A stretch of DNA of 64,000 nt from Planoprotostelium fungivorum (Eukaryota; Evosea; Variosea; Cavosteliida; Cavosteliaceae): positions 1 to 64,000 of the forward strand of contig MDYQ01000001.1 in the NCBI GenBank assembly GCA_003024175.1. Direction: 5' to 3'. Shown in pieces: positions 10,069 through 22,443 of the stretch. The notes under the pieces were generated by a model. It was not told where the DNA came from, did no database searches, and was given only the letters and a program-made list of their open reading frames with translations. Both the position numbers and the translations under genes were made by a program. Position 1 is the stretch's first letter. Each line of letters begins with the position of its first letter.

Positions 10069-11268
10069 ATGCCGAACATCACCACAGCGGAGGCCTTATC
10101 AGAGTATCTCTCAAACACTCCGTATGCACCTAGGGATATCACAGTACTGAACGGGGGCCATGCCAACATCACTTGGAGGGTTACGCTTCCAGACAACTCC
10201 ACTCTGATCGTCAAACATGCACAGTCATATGCCGCCGCTTTTCCATCTATGGTCATTGATGTCAACAGGATGGTGAGACCGTATCCTCATCGCCATCTGA
10301 TTCGCGAATCAGGATGCTGAGGTGGCCTCCATGAGAGCACTACAAAGAGCAAACAAAGAGTTCCAGCAGCTGCCCATTCCAACTTTAATACCCAAGATCA
10401 TAGAGTATTACCAAGACGAGCATCTCATGTTGGTCGAAGATTTTGGAGAGAAATGTTGTACGTTGAAGGGCTTCATATCGGAGGGCAGAATTCACTCCGA
10501 TCAAGTTGAGGTAGTAGGCCGTACGCTGTCCCTCTTCTTGGAGAAACTCTACCAATCTGCTAAAAGTGATGAATCACTGCAGAAGATCGCCAGGGACCAC
10601 CTATGGGCGAAGGACAGCTCAGCTCACAGAGAGCATGGGCAACTCAATGACGTGACCACTAATAGCCCAGAAGAAAAGTGATGATCTCGATGTAATTCAC
10701 ATGGCACGGGCTCACCATCACCAGACAAGACTTACTCGCAGCGGGGAAGTACATGATCGAGCGCATCGGCAAGGATGCTGGACAGTTAGTGATGGGAGAC
10801 TTTTGGACGGGCAACATCTTGTTGAGGACATCTGACGATGATCGCATCGTCGGCCTCGCCGTCGTGGACTGGGAGATGATTCATTACGGTCCTCTTAGCG
10901 TAGAGCTCGGCCAGATGTGCGCCGAGATGTTCCTCCTTCATCACTTCAAAGGAGCGAGCTTCAATCTGCTCCACTCTTTCCTGAATCCTCATTTTCCTTC
11001 GGGCAACATCTCTGATAACCAACAGCTGGCGAGGTGTGTCACTATCTATTCATCTCTACTCGATCGTGTCATATCTAACCGACTTTCAAGAGAGATGATC
11101 ATCCAAATGGGAGCACATCTGTCCGTGTGGCCGAGGTACGTTCCTTGGGGTACGGAGGAACAGATGGAGCAATGCAAGAAGATCGGACTCAATCTCATCC
11201 TGTGGGGTTGGAGAGAGGAATGGAAGCAGGTTCAAGAATTCTTCTTTCCTCAGAGCAATAGATCGTAA
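10069..11268 (+). CDS. APH-fold small-molecule kinase (aminoglycoside phosphotransferase / choline kinase superfamily)
   Basis: Three exons (10069-10272, 10313-10677, 10725-11268) join in phase to give 370 residues. The N-lobe has NGGHANITWRVTL (phosphate-binding loop position) and LIVKHAQ (ATP-binding Lys), then LMLVEDFG (hinge). The C-lobe has LVMGDFWTGNILL, the Brenner-type catalytic loop (H/G-D-x-x-x-x-N; His is replaced by Gly before the Asp), and VVDWEM, the DFG-equivalent Asp. This layout is that of fungal and bacterial APH-family proteins near methylthioribose kinase and choline kinase. The substrate cannot be read from the sequence. A fold-level call is safe; any antibiotic-resistance role is not implied. 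Confidence 0.85.
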
Positions 11269-11615
11269 AGACAGCACGAGCGTACCTTGTCTACGCATAA
11301 GTGAAGATTTTTTCTACATTGATTGTTGTTTGACATGGGATTTTTGCATTTTGTCACATCCGCTCTGTTGGATAACCTACGGGCACGATGAAAAAGGCAA
11401 GCAATCTCGCGATTGATTCTTGGGATCATTCTCAAGGGAATAAGAAAGTCCCTACACACAGCACCGCGCTAGTTTTGATCGACCCTTCTCAATGTCAGGG
11501 GTTTCGAAATATCAGCTATTTTTATTATGGTCAAATAGTCCATCAGATACAAACGTTTTTCTCAGAATTAACGAACAGATGCAGTTTATCTATTAGGGCT
11601 TTTACCACGCTCGAT
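11269..11615. other. convergent 3' intergenic region
   Basis: About 350 bp lie between the ends of the APH-fold kinase gene (plus) and the CYP61 gene (minus). No coding or repeat structure was recognised. Confidence 0.35.
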
Positions 11616-13676
11616 TTACTGAGCAGCGACTCTGGGAGTGAATTCACAGACACATTGGTCCTGAGGATAAGTGGTAGCAAAGATACTGCACTCGTCATCA
11701 CACACACGCAACCCTTCGACTCACACTATCTTCTCGCTGTCGGGGGTGGCGTGATGTTTCCAGTCCATCAAGAGGGAAGCCGTGCCGATGACGTTCATCA
11801 GATGCATGACGACGTACTCCTTTCCAAGGCAGTAGTGCGTGCCGCTGCCAAACACCATGAAGTTCTTAGGATGTTTCTGTCCAAGTGAGCGTACTGTTTT
11901 CATTCGAATGCGCTTCACCTCAGCCGTTCCACTGGGTCCCCATCGATCGGGGTTGAACTTGTCGGGCTCGGGGTAAACCTGTCAGAGTGAGTACGTATTT
12001 ACGGTTGTAGATGGACCTGGGGATCGTGGAGCGAGGGCCAGATGGTGGGGATGAGCATGGATCCACTGGGAACGGTGTAATCGGGGGACAAGTCCCAGCT
12101 CTTCTTGGCTTGGTAGGGAACCATCAGCACCGGTGGTCTGTATCTCAAGATCTCCTTCACAGTCTGTCTGTACAGAATCAATGGATGAAGAGAGAGGATA
12201 GAAGGTGGATGAGGTGTAGAAGGACAGATAGAAGGTAATGGGTTGACACTCACCGGGTGTAGACCATCTTCTCTACAACCTCGAAATCAACGGTGGCGTT
12301 GAGATCTCCGTTTCTGACAGCCATCTGCTCATCACGCACCTGCACATCATCAATTCATCAATTCATCCATCCGATGGCATCGACGATGTGACATCAAATC
12401 GACGATGGTCACACACCCTCTGGAGGACATCAGGGTGATCGGCCAGCAGCTGGAAGGCCCAAGTCATCGCAGATGACGTCGCATCCTGCGATGCGAAGAG
12501 GAAAGTCAAGATGGTGAGTGTGATCTCGCGATCGTTGAACACGCGGACCTCCTCTCCCTGCTCTCCTCTCTTCTCCATCATGTGCTTCGTCCAACTGTCC
12601 AGCATGCAGGTCACTGGCTCTCCCGCAGCCATTCTCTTTCTGCTGACGGGTATGCACTTCATGAACTCGTCTACGATGTACTGTCTCGCTCGCATGGCAT
12701 ACCACACTTTCGTTCCGGGCAGGGCGATAGGGAAGTTGACTAATTCGAGGGCTGCGGTGATGCGGAAGTATTCTTCAGAAATTCTCGTGGCGACTTCATC
12801 GGTGATGTAATCACCCATGAACACCTGAGAGAATCAGTCTCAACGTCGATCGGTTGTGATGATGAGACGTGATGGGATGATGAGACGATCGGATGATGAA
12901 GTGAACGCACGCGAAGGGAGGACTCCATGTTCAATTCTCTGAAGAAGAGTTGGAAGGGCTGCGCTTTCGCTCCCACGGAGAGCCACAGATCAAAGTGCTT
13001 GGCGTTGACTCTCTGTTGAATGGGGAGGTAGGTTCTGTCTGAGATCAGTCTAAGTCATGTCGAATGAGACTCACGCCATGGCTCTTCTCGTAAAGAGGAC
13101 GTTCAGCTGCTTGCGGTACTCCGTGTGTGCCTTTCCGGATAAGAAGACCCAGTTATCATTGCACAAGATCTTTCTCATGGAATCGATTAGGGCCGGCTCG
13201 GCGAACTCTGGACTGCTAAGAATCTTGCGGGAGGTCTCGTTACCGGAGGCGATGACGATGAATCTGGGGGCATTTAGATGTGAGATTCGATAGAGGAGTA
13301 CCTGTCGAAGACGGCCACGCAGGAGAGAGGACCTGAGTACCATTTGGCCAGGTATCCGTCGAAGGTCGGGTAGAGTGAGTCCAAGAAGGCTCCGATGATG
13401 GGAATCTATATAGCGTAAACATAATTTCAGGATGTCATAATCACCTTCCATGTGGGGCCAGGGAGGTCCTTCTTCTTTCTTCTGTAGGAGATCTATCTCG
13501 TCTCAGTCTACGAGAGTGTAGGGTTTCACCTGCTCCAAGGCCAACAGACCAGCAACAATGGAGGCGGCTAGTGCCAATTTCGGCCTCTCTGAGACGAAGG
13601 GAATAGACAACAAGGCATTCTGAACGGGGCGGATCAGATTGTTGAGTGTCTGAGGCAATGGAGATAGAGAAGACAT
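11616..13676 (-). CDS. ERG5: cytochrome P450, CYP61/CYP710 sterol C-22 desaturase
   Basis: The multi-exon model starts at 13676 with a hydrophobic N-terminal anchor ([15 protein letters not shown] onward) and the basic-proline hinge [14 protein letters not shown]. It then has [20 protein letters not shown] and [13 protein letters not shown], which track yeast ERG5 closely. Later landmarks are the I-helix SQDATSS (about 12475), the ExxR of the K-helix [20 protein letters not shown], and the haem-binding [13 protein letters not shown] (about 11830-11860). The last exon reads [19 protein letters not shown] and stops at 11616. The enzyme introduces the C22-C23 double bond in sterol side chains at the ER, in line with the delta-22 sterols typical of amoebozoans. 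All catalytic landmarks are intact. Introns are short and in phase where checked. Confidence 0.92.
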
Positions 13677-13897
13677 CTTCACTTTGTTATATCAGTCTAC
13701 CTAACGAATGACCTTGATTCGTATGTATAGGGGATTTGTAACGAGTCTTGGGATCTCACCTTGCTGCTCTCTCAAAAATGAGCTGAATTAGAAAATCGCA
13801 AATATTCCTGATGTCAAGGGAAACAGGGTCTTCCTATCCAGCGATCACCGGGATGAGCAGTCTTACTGCGACCCAAGAAGACCAGAGACGCAACTCA
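13677..13897. other. promoter side of the CYP61 gene
   Basis: This 220-bp segment lies upstream of the CYP61 start, bounded on the right by the foldback repeat. No named regulatory motif was recognised. Confidence 0.3.
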
Positions 13898-14246
13898 TAT
13901 CGTGCAGCCCAAGCGATTATTTACCTTTTCAAAAAAGCGCGTTAAGAAGACGAGTATCCATGGTGATTTTGCGTTATCGTATCGTGTGCTAAAGAAAGGT
14001 AAATATTTAATAGCAAGAGAACACTCGGATTTCGATTTCGGAAAGGATCCATCGCGTATCGTCGCGTCAGCATTTTTGTTGTAGATTTATGAAGCAATAA
14101 CGATTGGCTATGATGCGTTATCGTGCGGCCCATGCGAATATTTACCTTTCTTTTTCACTCGGTACGATAACGCAAAATCACCATGGATACTCGTCTTCCT
14201 AACGCGCTTTTTTAAAAAGGTAAATAATCGCTTGGGCCGCACAATA
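13898..14246. mobile_element. foldback MITE: two inverted copies of a 128-bp element
   Basis: The outer ends are near-perfect inverted repeats (TATCGTGCAGCCCAAGCGAT at the left; the complement of TATTGTGCGGCCCAAGCGAT at the right). The right arm (14119-14246) is a full 128-bp copy. The left arm (13898 to about 14008) is the same sequence on the opposite strand but lacks its inner end. About 110 bp of unrelated sequence lies between. The ends share the TATTGTGYGGCCCA start and an ATTTACC block with the copy at 21875-22002. No transposase frame is present, so this is a non-autonomous DNA element. Whether the pair moved as one 349-bp unit or arose by two insertions is open. Confidence 0.75.
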
Positions 14247-14297
14247 TCAACAATAGTGACACTGAGGATTCATTCCAGTTGCTCCCATTTAGATTGT

Positions 14298-17200
14298 TTA
14301 CTTCTCAGGTTCGGCCGTCACCGTCTTCTGTGCTGGACTGGTCACTTGCTCACTTCTTCTGGACATATCGATTCGAGTGTACAGCTCTTGTCCGAGGTTG
14401 AAACTATCTGCGTCATCATAACGCGTTGGTGCATCTTCGCCCTCAGATAATCCAAACTCTTCGACTTTGGTTGTGTTGGCTATCCTCTCACAGATCCGAG
14501 GGAAGAGGGGTCGCTGAGACGGTACTTCCTCCCAGCAATCTGACATCATCTTAGAATCTCATTGACGATGATGAAGAAGATGAAAGTGATACCTCTTATG
14601 AGCCTGTCTAACCACGGTTCGATTCCATCAGGTATCTCTAACCTCTCTCCGTTGGTGATCACCTTCAGCGCTGCTTCCATACTGTACGTTCTCAGGCTCT
14701 ATCTTCGAGATGATCACTCACGGTGAGAGATTGGTCCATGGATCTTGTTCAGTCAAGATCTCCCACACAGTCACTCTGCTTCCTATCAATCTTTCGTAGC
14801 AATGAGATAGAATGAAATGTGTCTCACCCGAAAGAGAAGACGTCAGTCGCTTGAGAGTAGATGCGATCTCTCATGGCCTCAGGTGCCATCCATTTCAATG
14901 GTCCTATGTTGTTCTGTGTTTGTGCGGCCTGTTTACGATTCAGTACATCATCAACGTGATCGAAGCGCGGAATTACCGTATCAACCGTCTGAGTCTCTCT
15001 AGACAGTCCAAAATCGCTGACCTATCAGTCGTTGGAATGGAATCGCAAATCGACGATATGTTGTTTGAATCATGTGAGATGACGATGATTTTACCTTGGC
15101 TTCCAGAAATCTTGATAAGAGGATATTTCTTGCCGCGAGCTGTGATGATGTCATAAAACATACCGATGATCAATTGACTCACATCTCTATGGATGACCTT
15201 CTCTTGATGTAGATGATACATTCCCAGTGCTATGATCTTTGTCACCTTTTGATATTTAAGAGGGACACACCTATGCCGTGTATCCATCTTTGCTTCTGTT
15301 CGATCGACACATCGTTCTTCGTCATATAATCTGTCTCATGTAAGCTACAACGAAATGATTGAGATGAACTCACGCAACATTGAGCCACCTTCACAATACT
15401 CCCTGTCATCGTTGTCAGTCACGAGGAACGCTCACATCGACATCATTGATGTGATAATTTCATTCAATTATCCACTCACGTGATCTGTAGACATGTTAAT
15501 CATTCAATGAGATATCTATAGAAACATACCAGAGACAGAGGATCGGGAGGAAACGTCACTGCCATGCTGTGTATATATCAGTCTCACTCTCTCCTCTTCT
15601 TTCTCACAATAACACCACATTCTGTCTCTCTCGTCAGCTACTTATATCTCGTATGTGTCTGCGACTCACAGGATGAGGTCTTAGTCTCTGTAACAATGCC
15701 ACCTGTTCTTCGTCTCATCATCTGATCTATGATGATGTGCAACACTTCACCTCTCCCTGTGATAAAGTGAGTGATGAGTCATCGAACAATGAAGTCAAGG
15801 TCACGCACCATGAAATCTGTCAGCTGTGCCTGCGTCACGTGCTCCGCTCTGATCTGTCATGTGTTACATCTCTCAACTGAGAAGAGCAGTCGATACCTGT
15901 TTGACGGCAACGTCTAAACTTCTCCATTCCGCTCTGTATACGATACCAAATGCCCCTGTTCACCGTCATCCTTCCTCTCCTGTTCTCTATCTCACCGCTT
16001 CCTATCTCCTTCATATCTCTGATCTCAGAGAATGGTGTCTACCATCATTGAGTATAAAATACTCTTTCAGTTCGAACTCACGATCGAGCTCTTTGCCTCT
16101 CCCAAGTTGATGCTCTTCAGATCGATCATCGAGAGCTGATTCTGCCACACGCTATTGGATCGACGTGATCTCACGTATAGTAATCCAGCGATGATGACAG
16201 AGATGATGATGAGACAGGCGACACCCACAACGACACCGACGATGAGTCCAGTGTTATTGCTACCACCATTATTGGATGGTGCATCGACGACCTGATATAT
16301 GGATGAGATCTATGATTCAGAGATGATCCTACTTGATTGAAGGTAGATGATGGAGGGGGTGGATCGATGATCGCCGGAGATAATACCTGCCATATCGTTA
16401 CCAGATCATCTGATGATACTGTGCAATTCATATAAATAGAAGAATGCTCACATTGAAGGGGCCAATAGTTCTACCAGTCTGCGCGAGAGAAGAGATCATC
16501 GATGCCCTTCTCATAGCTGTTCCGTCCGTTGTTCCCTCAGACGCTGGACTGATTTGTACATTGATGATGACACTACATTCGTGAGACGTGAGGAATCGAT
16601 ACTGCTCATCACCTTCCAGATTTGATAGACAGAATCGACAATCGACTCAGTGATGTGTTGGATGCGATGGACAGTGATTCTAGGAATAGTGTCTGGTTGA
16701 AATCAGACACTTGACCTTCCACTCTGATCTGTATGGTCACTGCACTGTCATTCTTGCTCGTCGTGCATCTGTTCTCCTGATGAGCACCGATGATAGATCC
16801 AACTATATTGTATCTCTGCAGACAACTCACACTGCCTGACACAGGGAGATCGATGGGTATGTCACTGGACATTCAAACTCATTGTTGCTCATGTTGCACT
16901 GCATCAATGATGATGGGAGACTTCTAACAGCCGTGTTGTCATTTAGAAGGTTGTCGCTGACGTCAAAGAAAGAGAGAGAAGAGAGTCTGGAGAGAGACGG
17001 GAGTGAGCCATTGAGACGATTCGATCTCATCTGCAGTATCTAATCGTATGTCAATCATCAACCAATGAATAGCCTATATGTACCTCTAACTTAGACAGAG
17101 CTGATAAAGAAGGAATGCTACCAGAGATCTGATTGTAAGATAGATCGATAGTGTTCAATTTGAGCTTCTGTGATATGTCTGGCAGTGGTCCTATCATCAT

Positions 17201-20200
17201 CTTTCAGACTCTCTCGGTGTCTATGATTGTCTGGATGATTACTACATAAATTAAGAAGTGTACCTGAGAGATTATTGCGACTGAGATTGAGATAAGTCAC
17301 AGACACCAGCCCATCTATCACCGTCGCCTCTCCATCAAATCCATTCGAACTAGTGATATCAATCATCCATCACATCAGCCTCTCACCTGAGATCGATTTC
17401 GTTGAGATCGGCAGAAAAGGCAGATACTTGTCCAGTCATGTTGTTGTTATTCACATACAGCTTTGTCAGCACTCTCATGCTGTACATCGACGAGGGTATC
17501 TGTCCGTACATCCTACCTTCTCATCAGATCATCGATTCAAATTGATTAATCATGACACCATCACCTGTTGTGAGAGATATCAAAAGTCGCAAGTCTAGAC
17601 AAACTGTCGATGTTACTGGGTATGGAAGCGTGTATGTCGTTGTTTGAAAGATTCAACAGCTGAGAGATATGAGCACAGATGAGATCCCCTACATCGTTGA
17701 ATAGATCACCTGAAGGTTGTTGAGCTTGAGGAGGAAAGAGAGATCTTCTGTGTACAATCCATTCGAACCCAGATTGAGTTGCGTCAGTTGTGCCATATTT
17801 CCCAGAGATTTTGGAATCTAATTGGCTCTCAATATCTCATAACACTTCATCGTAACATACCTCTGATGACAATTGATTATTCTCCAACATCAATGTTTCG
17901 AGCTGTGTCAGTTGACCTAAAGCAGGTGGAATAGGTCCGATCAACTGATTGCCAGACACGTCCAACTCTTTCAACGAAGGAAAACTGGATAAGTCAGCTC
18001 AGCATCATCTTGTCTCAAACTCACTCGGCACGAGTGAACAGGGTGAGGAGATAGCCCCTCAGATTATTGTAGCCGATCTTACAAGTCGTCATGGTGAGAT
18101 AGCTCCTCGCCCACATCGCATCCACTTTAATGGGTACCTGATGACGTCATCACACGTCATTATTACCTACATCACTCACGTAGCTGTCGACAAACTGGTT
18201 GTACGAGCCGTCGAAATAAACTAGTGAAGAAGGAAGCTGAAAGAGCATCTTTCCAGTGAATGCATTGTGAGATATATCTAGATAGACTAACGCCGTATTG
18301 ACAGGTGAGACATTCTGGTCATCGAAGATGTCGCCCGTTAGATGATTGTTGGATAAGTCCAACTATGACGTCATCATCAGTCATCATCACGGATCATCCG
18401 GCTCACCTGCTTGAGGCTCCTACTATTTGCAAGATTCGTGGCTTTTCCGGTGAAGTTATTATTGGCAAGGGACAACGTCTGTAACTTGGAGAGATAAAGC
18501 ATACTGTAGGGGATATCTCCGTACAGTTGATTCGATGAGAGATCTAACGTGATGAGATCTGAAAGTGAGACGTCAGATGAGGTGTATCGCTACGTATAGT
18601 ACGCACTGCTCATGGATGCGAAATTGTAAGGAATGATACCACTGAATGAATTACGATCCATCTTCAGGGTGACCATGTCAGGTGATCTGAGGGTGGGTGG
18701 TATCTGGATCATATCAATGACGATGATGTCTTCATAAGCAATACCGGTCCGGTGAAGTTGTTTCCACTGACAGTGAGAGTGGCAAGTGATAACAATCCAC
18801 TGAAGACATCGGGCAACTACTTTCATCAGATGACATGTATATGTGATAAAAGGGGTACTCACCTGTCCATCAAACTGATTGTCACTTAGATCGAGAACAT
18901 TCAGCTGTGTATAATCCCCTATGGATGCAGGTACTTCTCCAGAGAAGAGATTACCTGTCTCGTTAGCTTACGTCATCTGCACGTTATCCCACCTCCCAAT
19001 CTCAACTGTTTTATACCAGTGTAGAACGAGGGTGGTGTACCACTCAGCTGGTTGTACTCTATATATGCTATCAGCCCGAAAATAAAAGAGTCGCAGGTGC
19101 AGAGGGAACACAGGAAGGATAAGGAACACACCCAGATTGAGCTGATCAACAGCAAGTCTATCGCTCAACTCTTGACTGATCGTTCCACTCAGCTTATTCT
19201 TCGACTATCTCATGTTCAGTTCGTCAATTACATGAGATAAATGAGGCGAATGATGTATGATCACCAAGTCTAGAGTTTTCAGAGTGATGACAGAGGAAGG
19301 CAAAGGAATGGGACCAGAGAAAGAATTGAAAGAAATATCTAGAGAAGTCATGGATGGAAGGCTTAATAGCCAAGACGGTATCTACAATTTGTCAACGGTT
19401 AAATGGAATTATATGAAGGATCTGCCATGAGCTATGTTCAAGTCGTATATCGATAGAGTGAGAAACATAAGACGGAAGGGAATATCACATTTCCCGATAG
19501 AGAGTTATCAGACAATACGATTGTTTGGACATGAGTCAGGTTGATGAAAGAAGAAGGAATCTGCCCTGTACGTTCTCTGTCATTCATACGAACGAGGAAT
19601 TTGTATATCACCCGTCAATCTGTTGTCTCCCAGATTCAGCGTTACCAGAGGTGACAGGCTCAATGCTGCAGGTATCTCACCTCCAATATCGTTTGCAACT
19701 GATGATGTATCAGTACAATGATGATGATGGACGTGTACTGACAGATATTGAAGCTACTGAGCTGAGTGAGAGCCGACCAATCTTGAAATAACTCTCCGTG
19801 GAACAGATTAGCAGAGAGGGACATCTACTCTCCGTCAGGTATCTCGTCTACAAAGTTCACGTCATTCACCGTCTGCAACTGGGTGCAGTTTGCAAAGTTT
19901 GGGAATCCGGAAGAGATCCCGTTGAGATCTGTCATGAAGGACACTATGTTGTGCAGGCCAGTGAGGTCAGTTGGCATGGATGTGAAGTGATTGTAGGAGA
20001 TATCGAAAGTGGTCAGCTGCGTGCAGAGTGACAACCGATCGGATATAGGACCTTATTCGGTGAGGATGAAATAGAACGGAATGAAACCCCACCGTGAAAC
20101 ATGTTGCTGGCTAAGATGAGAGTCTGGATGGTGGGACTGAAGATGTTATCGGGGACAGTGGTTGCGAAACTGGATGACGTGAGACGATGTGATGGTGAGA

Positions 20201-21457
20201 AGTGATCACAGGTTGGATCTGAGCTGCAGGTCTACTAAGGGAAGATCACCCATGGAGGCTGGTATCTCTTCACTCAATCCCGCACCTGAATCAAAATAAG
20301 GAATGAAGCGAAGATCGAGAGGGTGTCACACCGTTTGCGATGAAGGTACTGATGACCATACCGGTGTAGTTACAATTGATGATAGCCTGGTTGTGATTAT
20401 CAGAGATATCTATGTGCTAGAAAATGGATCAGTTCTCTATCTGTGCACGGAAAAGCTCACCGTCAAACTCTTCATCCCACAGATGTTGATCATCTGACCG
20501 TTCAGCTGATTTGAGTTCAACAGAATAATCTATCCCCGTTCAACATCGTGGTATCAGTTCGCATCTTCGTCGGCTCACCTGTAGATTGACAAGATTGGCG
20601 AATGAGCTGGGGACAGAAGAATTAAACATGTTGTTGTTGAGTCCAACACCTAACAGAGAGGTCAACTGACCGAAGCATTCTGGAATGGGAAAGTTGAACA
20701 GATTGTATCCGAGATCCAATACCTTGATAAGAGTCAGAGGGATATAGAAGAGAACGATTCACTTGGATGTTAGTAAGAGAACAGAAGGAGGATGAGATGG
20801 AGGTGAACTGATTGCCATAGAGTCCTAGGGTTTGTAGTCTGGGAATGGACCCAAAATTCCCGATCTGATCGTGTCATTCAATCATTCAGGCTTTCTCTTT
20901 CGGGGCTCACATCTCCAGACATATGGCACAAGCTAAAGTCGATATAAGTCAGGTCGGGGCAGTTGGATAGAGAGGGGGGAACCGTCCCAGTGATGTCGTT
21001 TTCTGTTTCGACGTCAGTCCATATGGTAGACGACGGCTGAAACCTGGCAAGATGAGAGACTGCAACGAAGAGAGGTTGGCCCATATGTCGGGAAAGTTCC
21101 CAGAAAGACCATTCGAACTCAGCTCGATCTTGATCACACTTGCTGTTACCGATTAGTGCTGATACAAGTTGAGGAGGAACTATCACCCCCATTGCATGTG
21201 ATTCCGTGGAAGCCACAGACATCCGTTCCTGTCTCATGTGAACAAAGATCAATGCAATCTCACAAGATCCCACCATCCCAGCCAGATTTCTCGAGCCAAT
21301 TGGGGCCTGCTTTCGTTAGCGTGGATGGTCTACTGCATCATGTCCATGACTCACCGCCCAACTGCTCATAGAAGGACTGGAGTGCATGCAACTGGTCAGC
21401 CGCGGCAACCGAGAGAAACGAGAGAAACAATAGACACAAGGTGGAAGCTATGTGCAT
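14298..21457 (-). CDS. leucine-rich-repeat receptor with tyrosine-kinase-like cytoplasmic domain
   Basis: The gene is about 7.2 kb with dozens of short introns, many cutting LRR units at regular places. From 21457 a signal peptide (MHIASTLCLLFLSFLSVAAA) precedes LQSFYEQLGGESWT and GPNWLEKSGW-like sequence with paired Cys (CGFHGITCNGG), the standard LRR cap. LRRs (LxxLxLxxNxLSG) fill about 21000-16900. A membrane segment follows (VGVVVGVACLIIISVIIAGLL, about 16180-16240). The kinase has G-loop GSGAFGIVYRAEW, VAVKQ, HRDLAARNILLS (about 15190-15130), SDFGLSRE (about 15010) and KWMAPEAM (about 14880), and ends AEPEK at 14298. All catalytic residues are present. HRDLAARN is the tyrosine-kinase form of the loop, so a receptor tyrosine kinase or tyrosine-kinase-like kinase is expected. 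The ligand is unknown. Not every LRR intron was resolved. Confidence 0.88.
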
Positions 21458-21874
21458 GGCGTCTTTGGAGTCTTTAGTATTCTGATTGGGGACACAATAT
21501 TCGTGCAGTAAGTGGAACGGAAATGTGAAAGAATCTCTTGTCCTTTGTACGTCAGCGCAGAGAAGTGTCTCCAAGACGGTTGATTGAAAATTGACACGGT
21601 GGTTTGATGCCTCGTCTTTTGTCTACGGCTGCTAGGATGGCTCCACACGATGCATGGCTGATGCAATTGCATCGTACAGTTATATATGTATTGTTTTTAG
21701 TAAGAAATGATTCAATTTTTCTGGTTGGTAGTCAAATGGAATATGCACGACAAAAAAATTAGTGATCCAAATGCATGGACACCAACCAGAAAACCCAAAT
21801 CAAATGCGAAAACGCGACAGAGCAACTCTGTTATTATGAACTCTTTTGTCGTGTGCTTCTCTTCGACGTGATAA
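21458..21874. other. upstream region of the LRR receptor gene
   Basis: This AT-richer stretch lies between the receptor start and the MITE copy. It probably holds the promoter. No gene is supported. Confidence 0.35.
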
Positions 21875-22002
21875 TATTGTGCGGCCCATGCGAATATTTA
21901 CCTTTCTTTAGCACGCGGTACGATAACGCGAAATCACCATGGATAGTTGTCTTCTTAATGGGCTTTTTTAAAAAGGTAGATAATCGCTTGGGCCACACAA
22001 TA
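21875..22002. mobile_element. MITE, 128 bp, same family as 13898-14246
   Basis: The element begins TATTGTGCGGCCCATGCGAA and ends in the complement of TATTGTGTGGCCCAAGCGAT. That gives imperfect terminal inverted repeats of about 28 bp (roughly 24 matches), with a central CCATGG. It matches the 14119-14246 copy in length and order with scattered differences. It lies upstream of the LRR receptor gene and encodes nothing. TA at each end may be the target duplication or part of the terminal repeat. Confidence 0.75.
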
Positions 22003-22443
22003 ACCCCGCACGCTCTTTCAGGAGACAAATCTCAATCAGTTGGTGCCGTTGGTCGACAGGGTCGTATCGACCACATGTTCATTTTAAAGGCAAGAGTAAC
22101 ATGTTGATGGCCATAGAAGATGTATCAGCTCGTGTTCATGCCTTCCAAATACATATAAATCTCTTTAGATCTACACGAAACGATGGATCGGTGAATGAAT
22201 CTGCGAGATCAACTGGACAATCAGCTCCGTCATCCTCCACCTCTCGAACAGATGTCATTGAATGGTAAGCAACGAATAAAAATTGAGATTAGGTTATCAA
22301 GATTTGAGATGAGGCACATCGGAATGATAGAAGAGAATACACCTGCCCTCCTTGTAAATCGTACACCTTTCTTTGTAATCAGAACGCAAGAGTTCGAGTG
22401 AATTTGAGCCTTTCGGTATCATTAATGCCTGGTACAAAGTTTA
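22003..22443. other. intergenic, no gene seen
   Basis: About 440 bp lie between the MITE copy and the 3' end of the IFT140 gene. Frames are short and without family resemblance. Confidence 0.35.
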
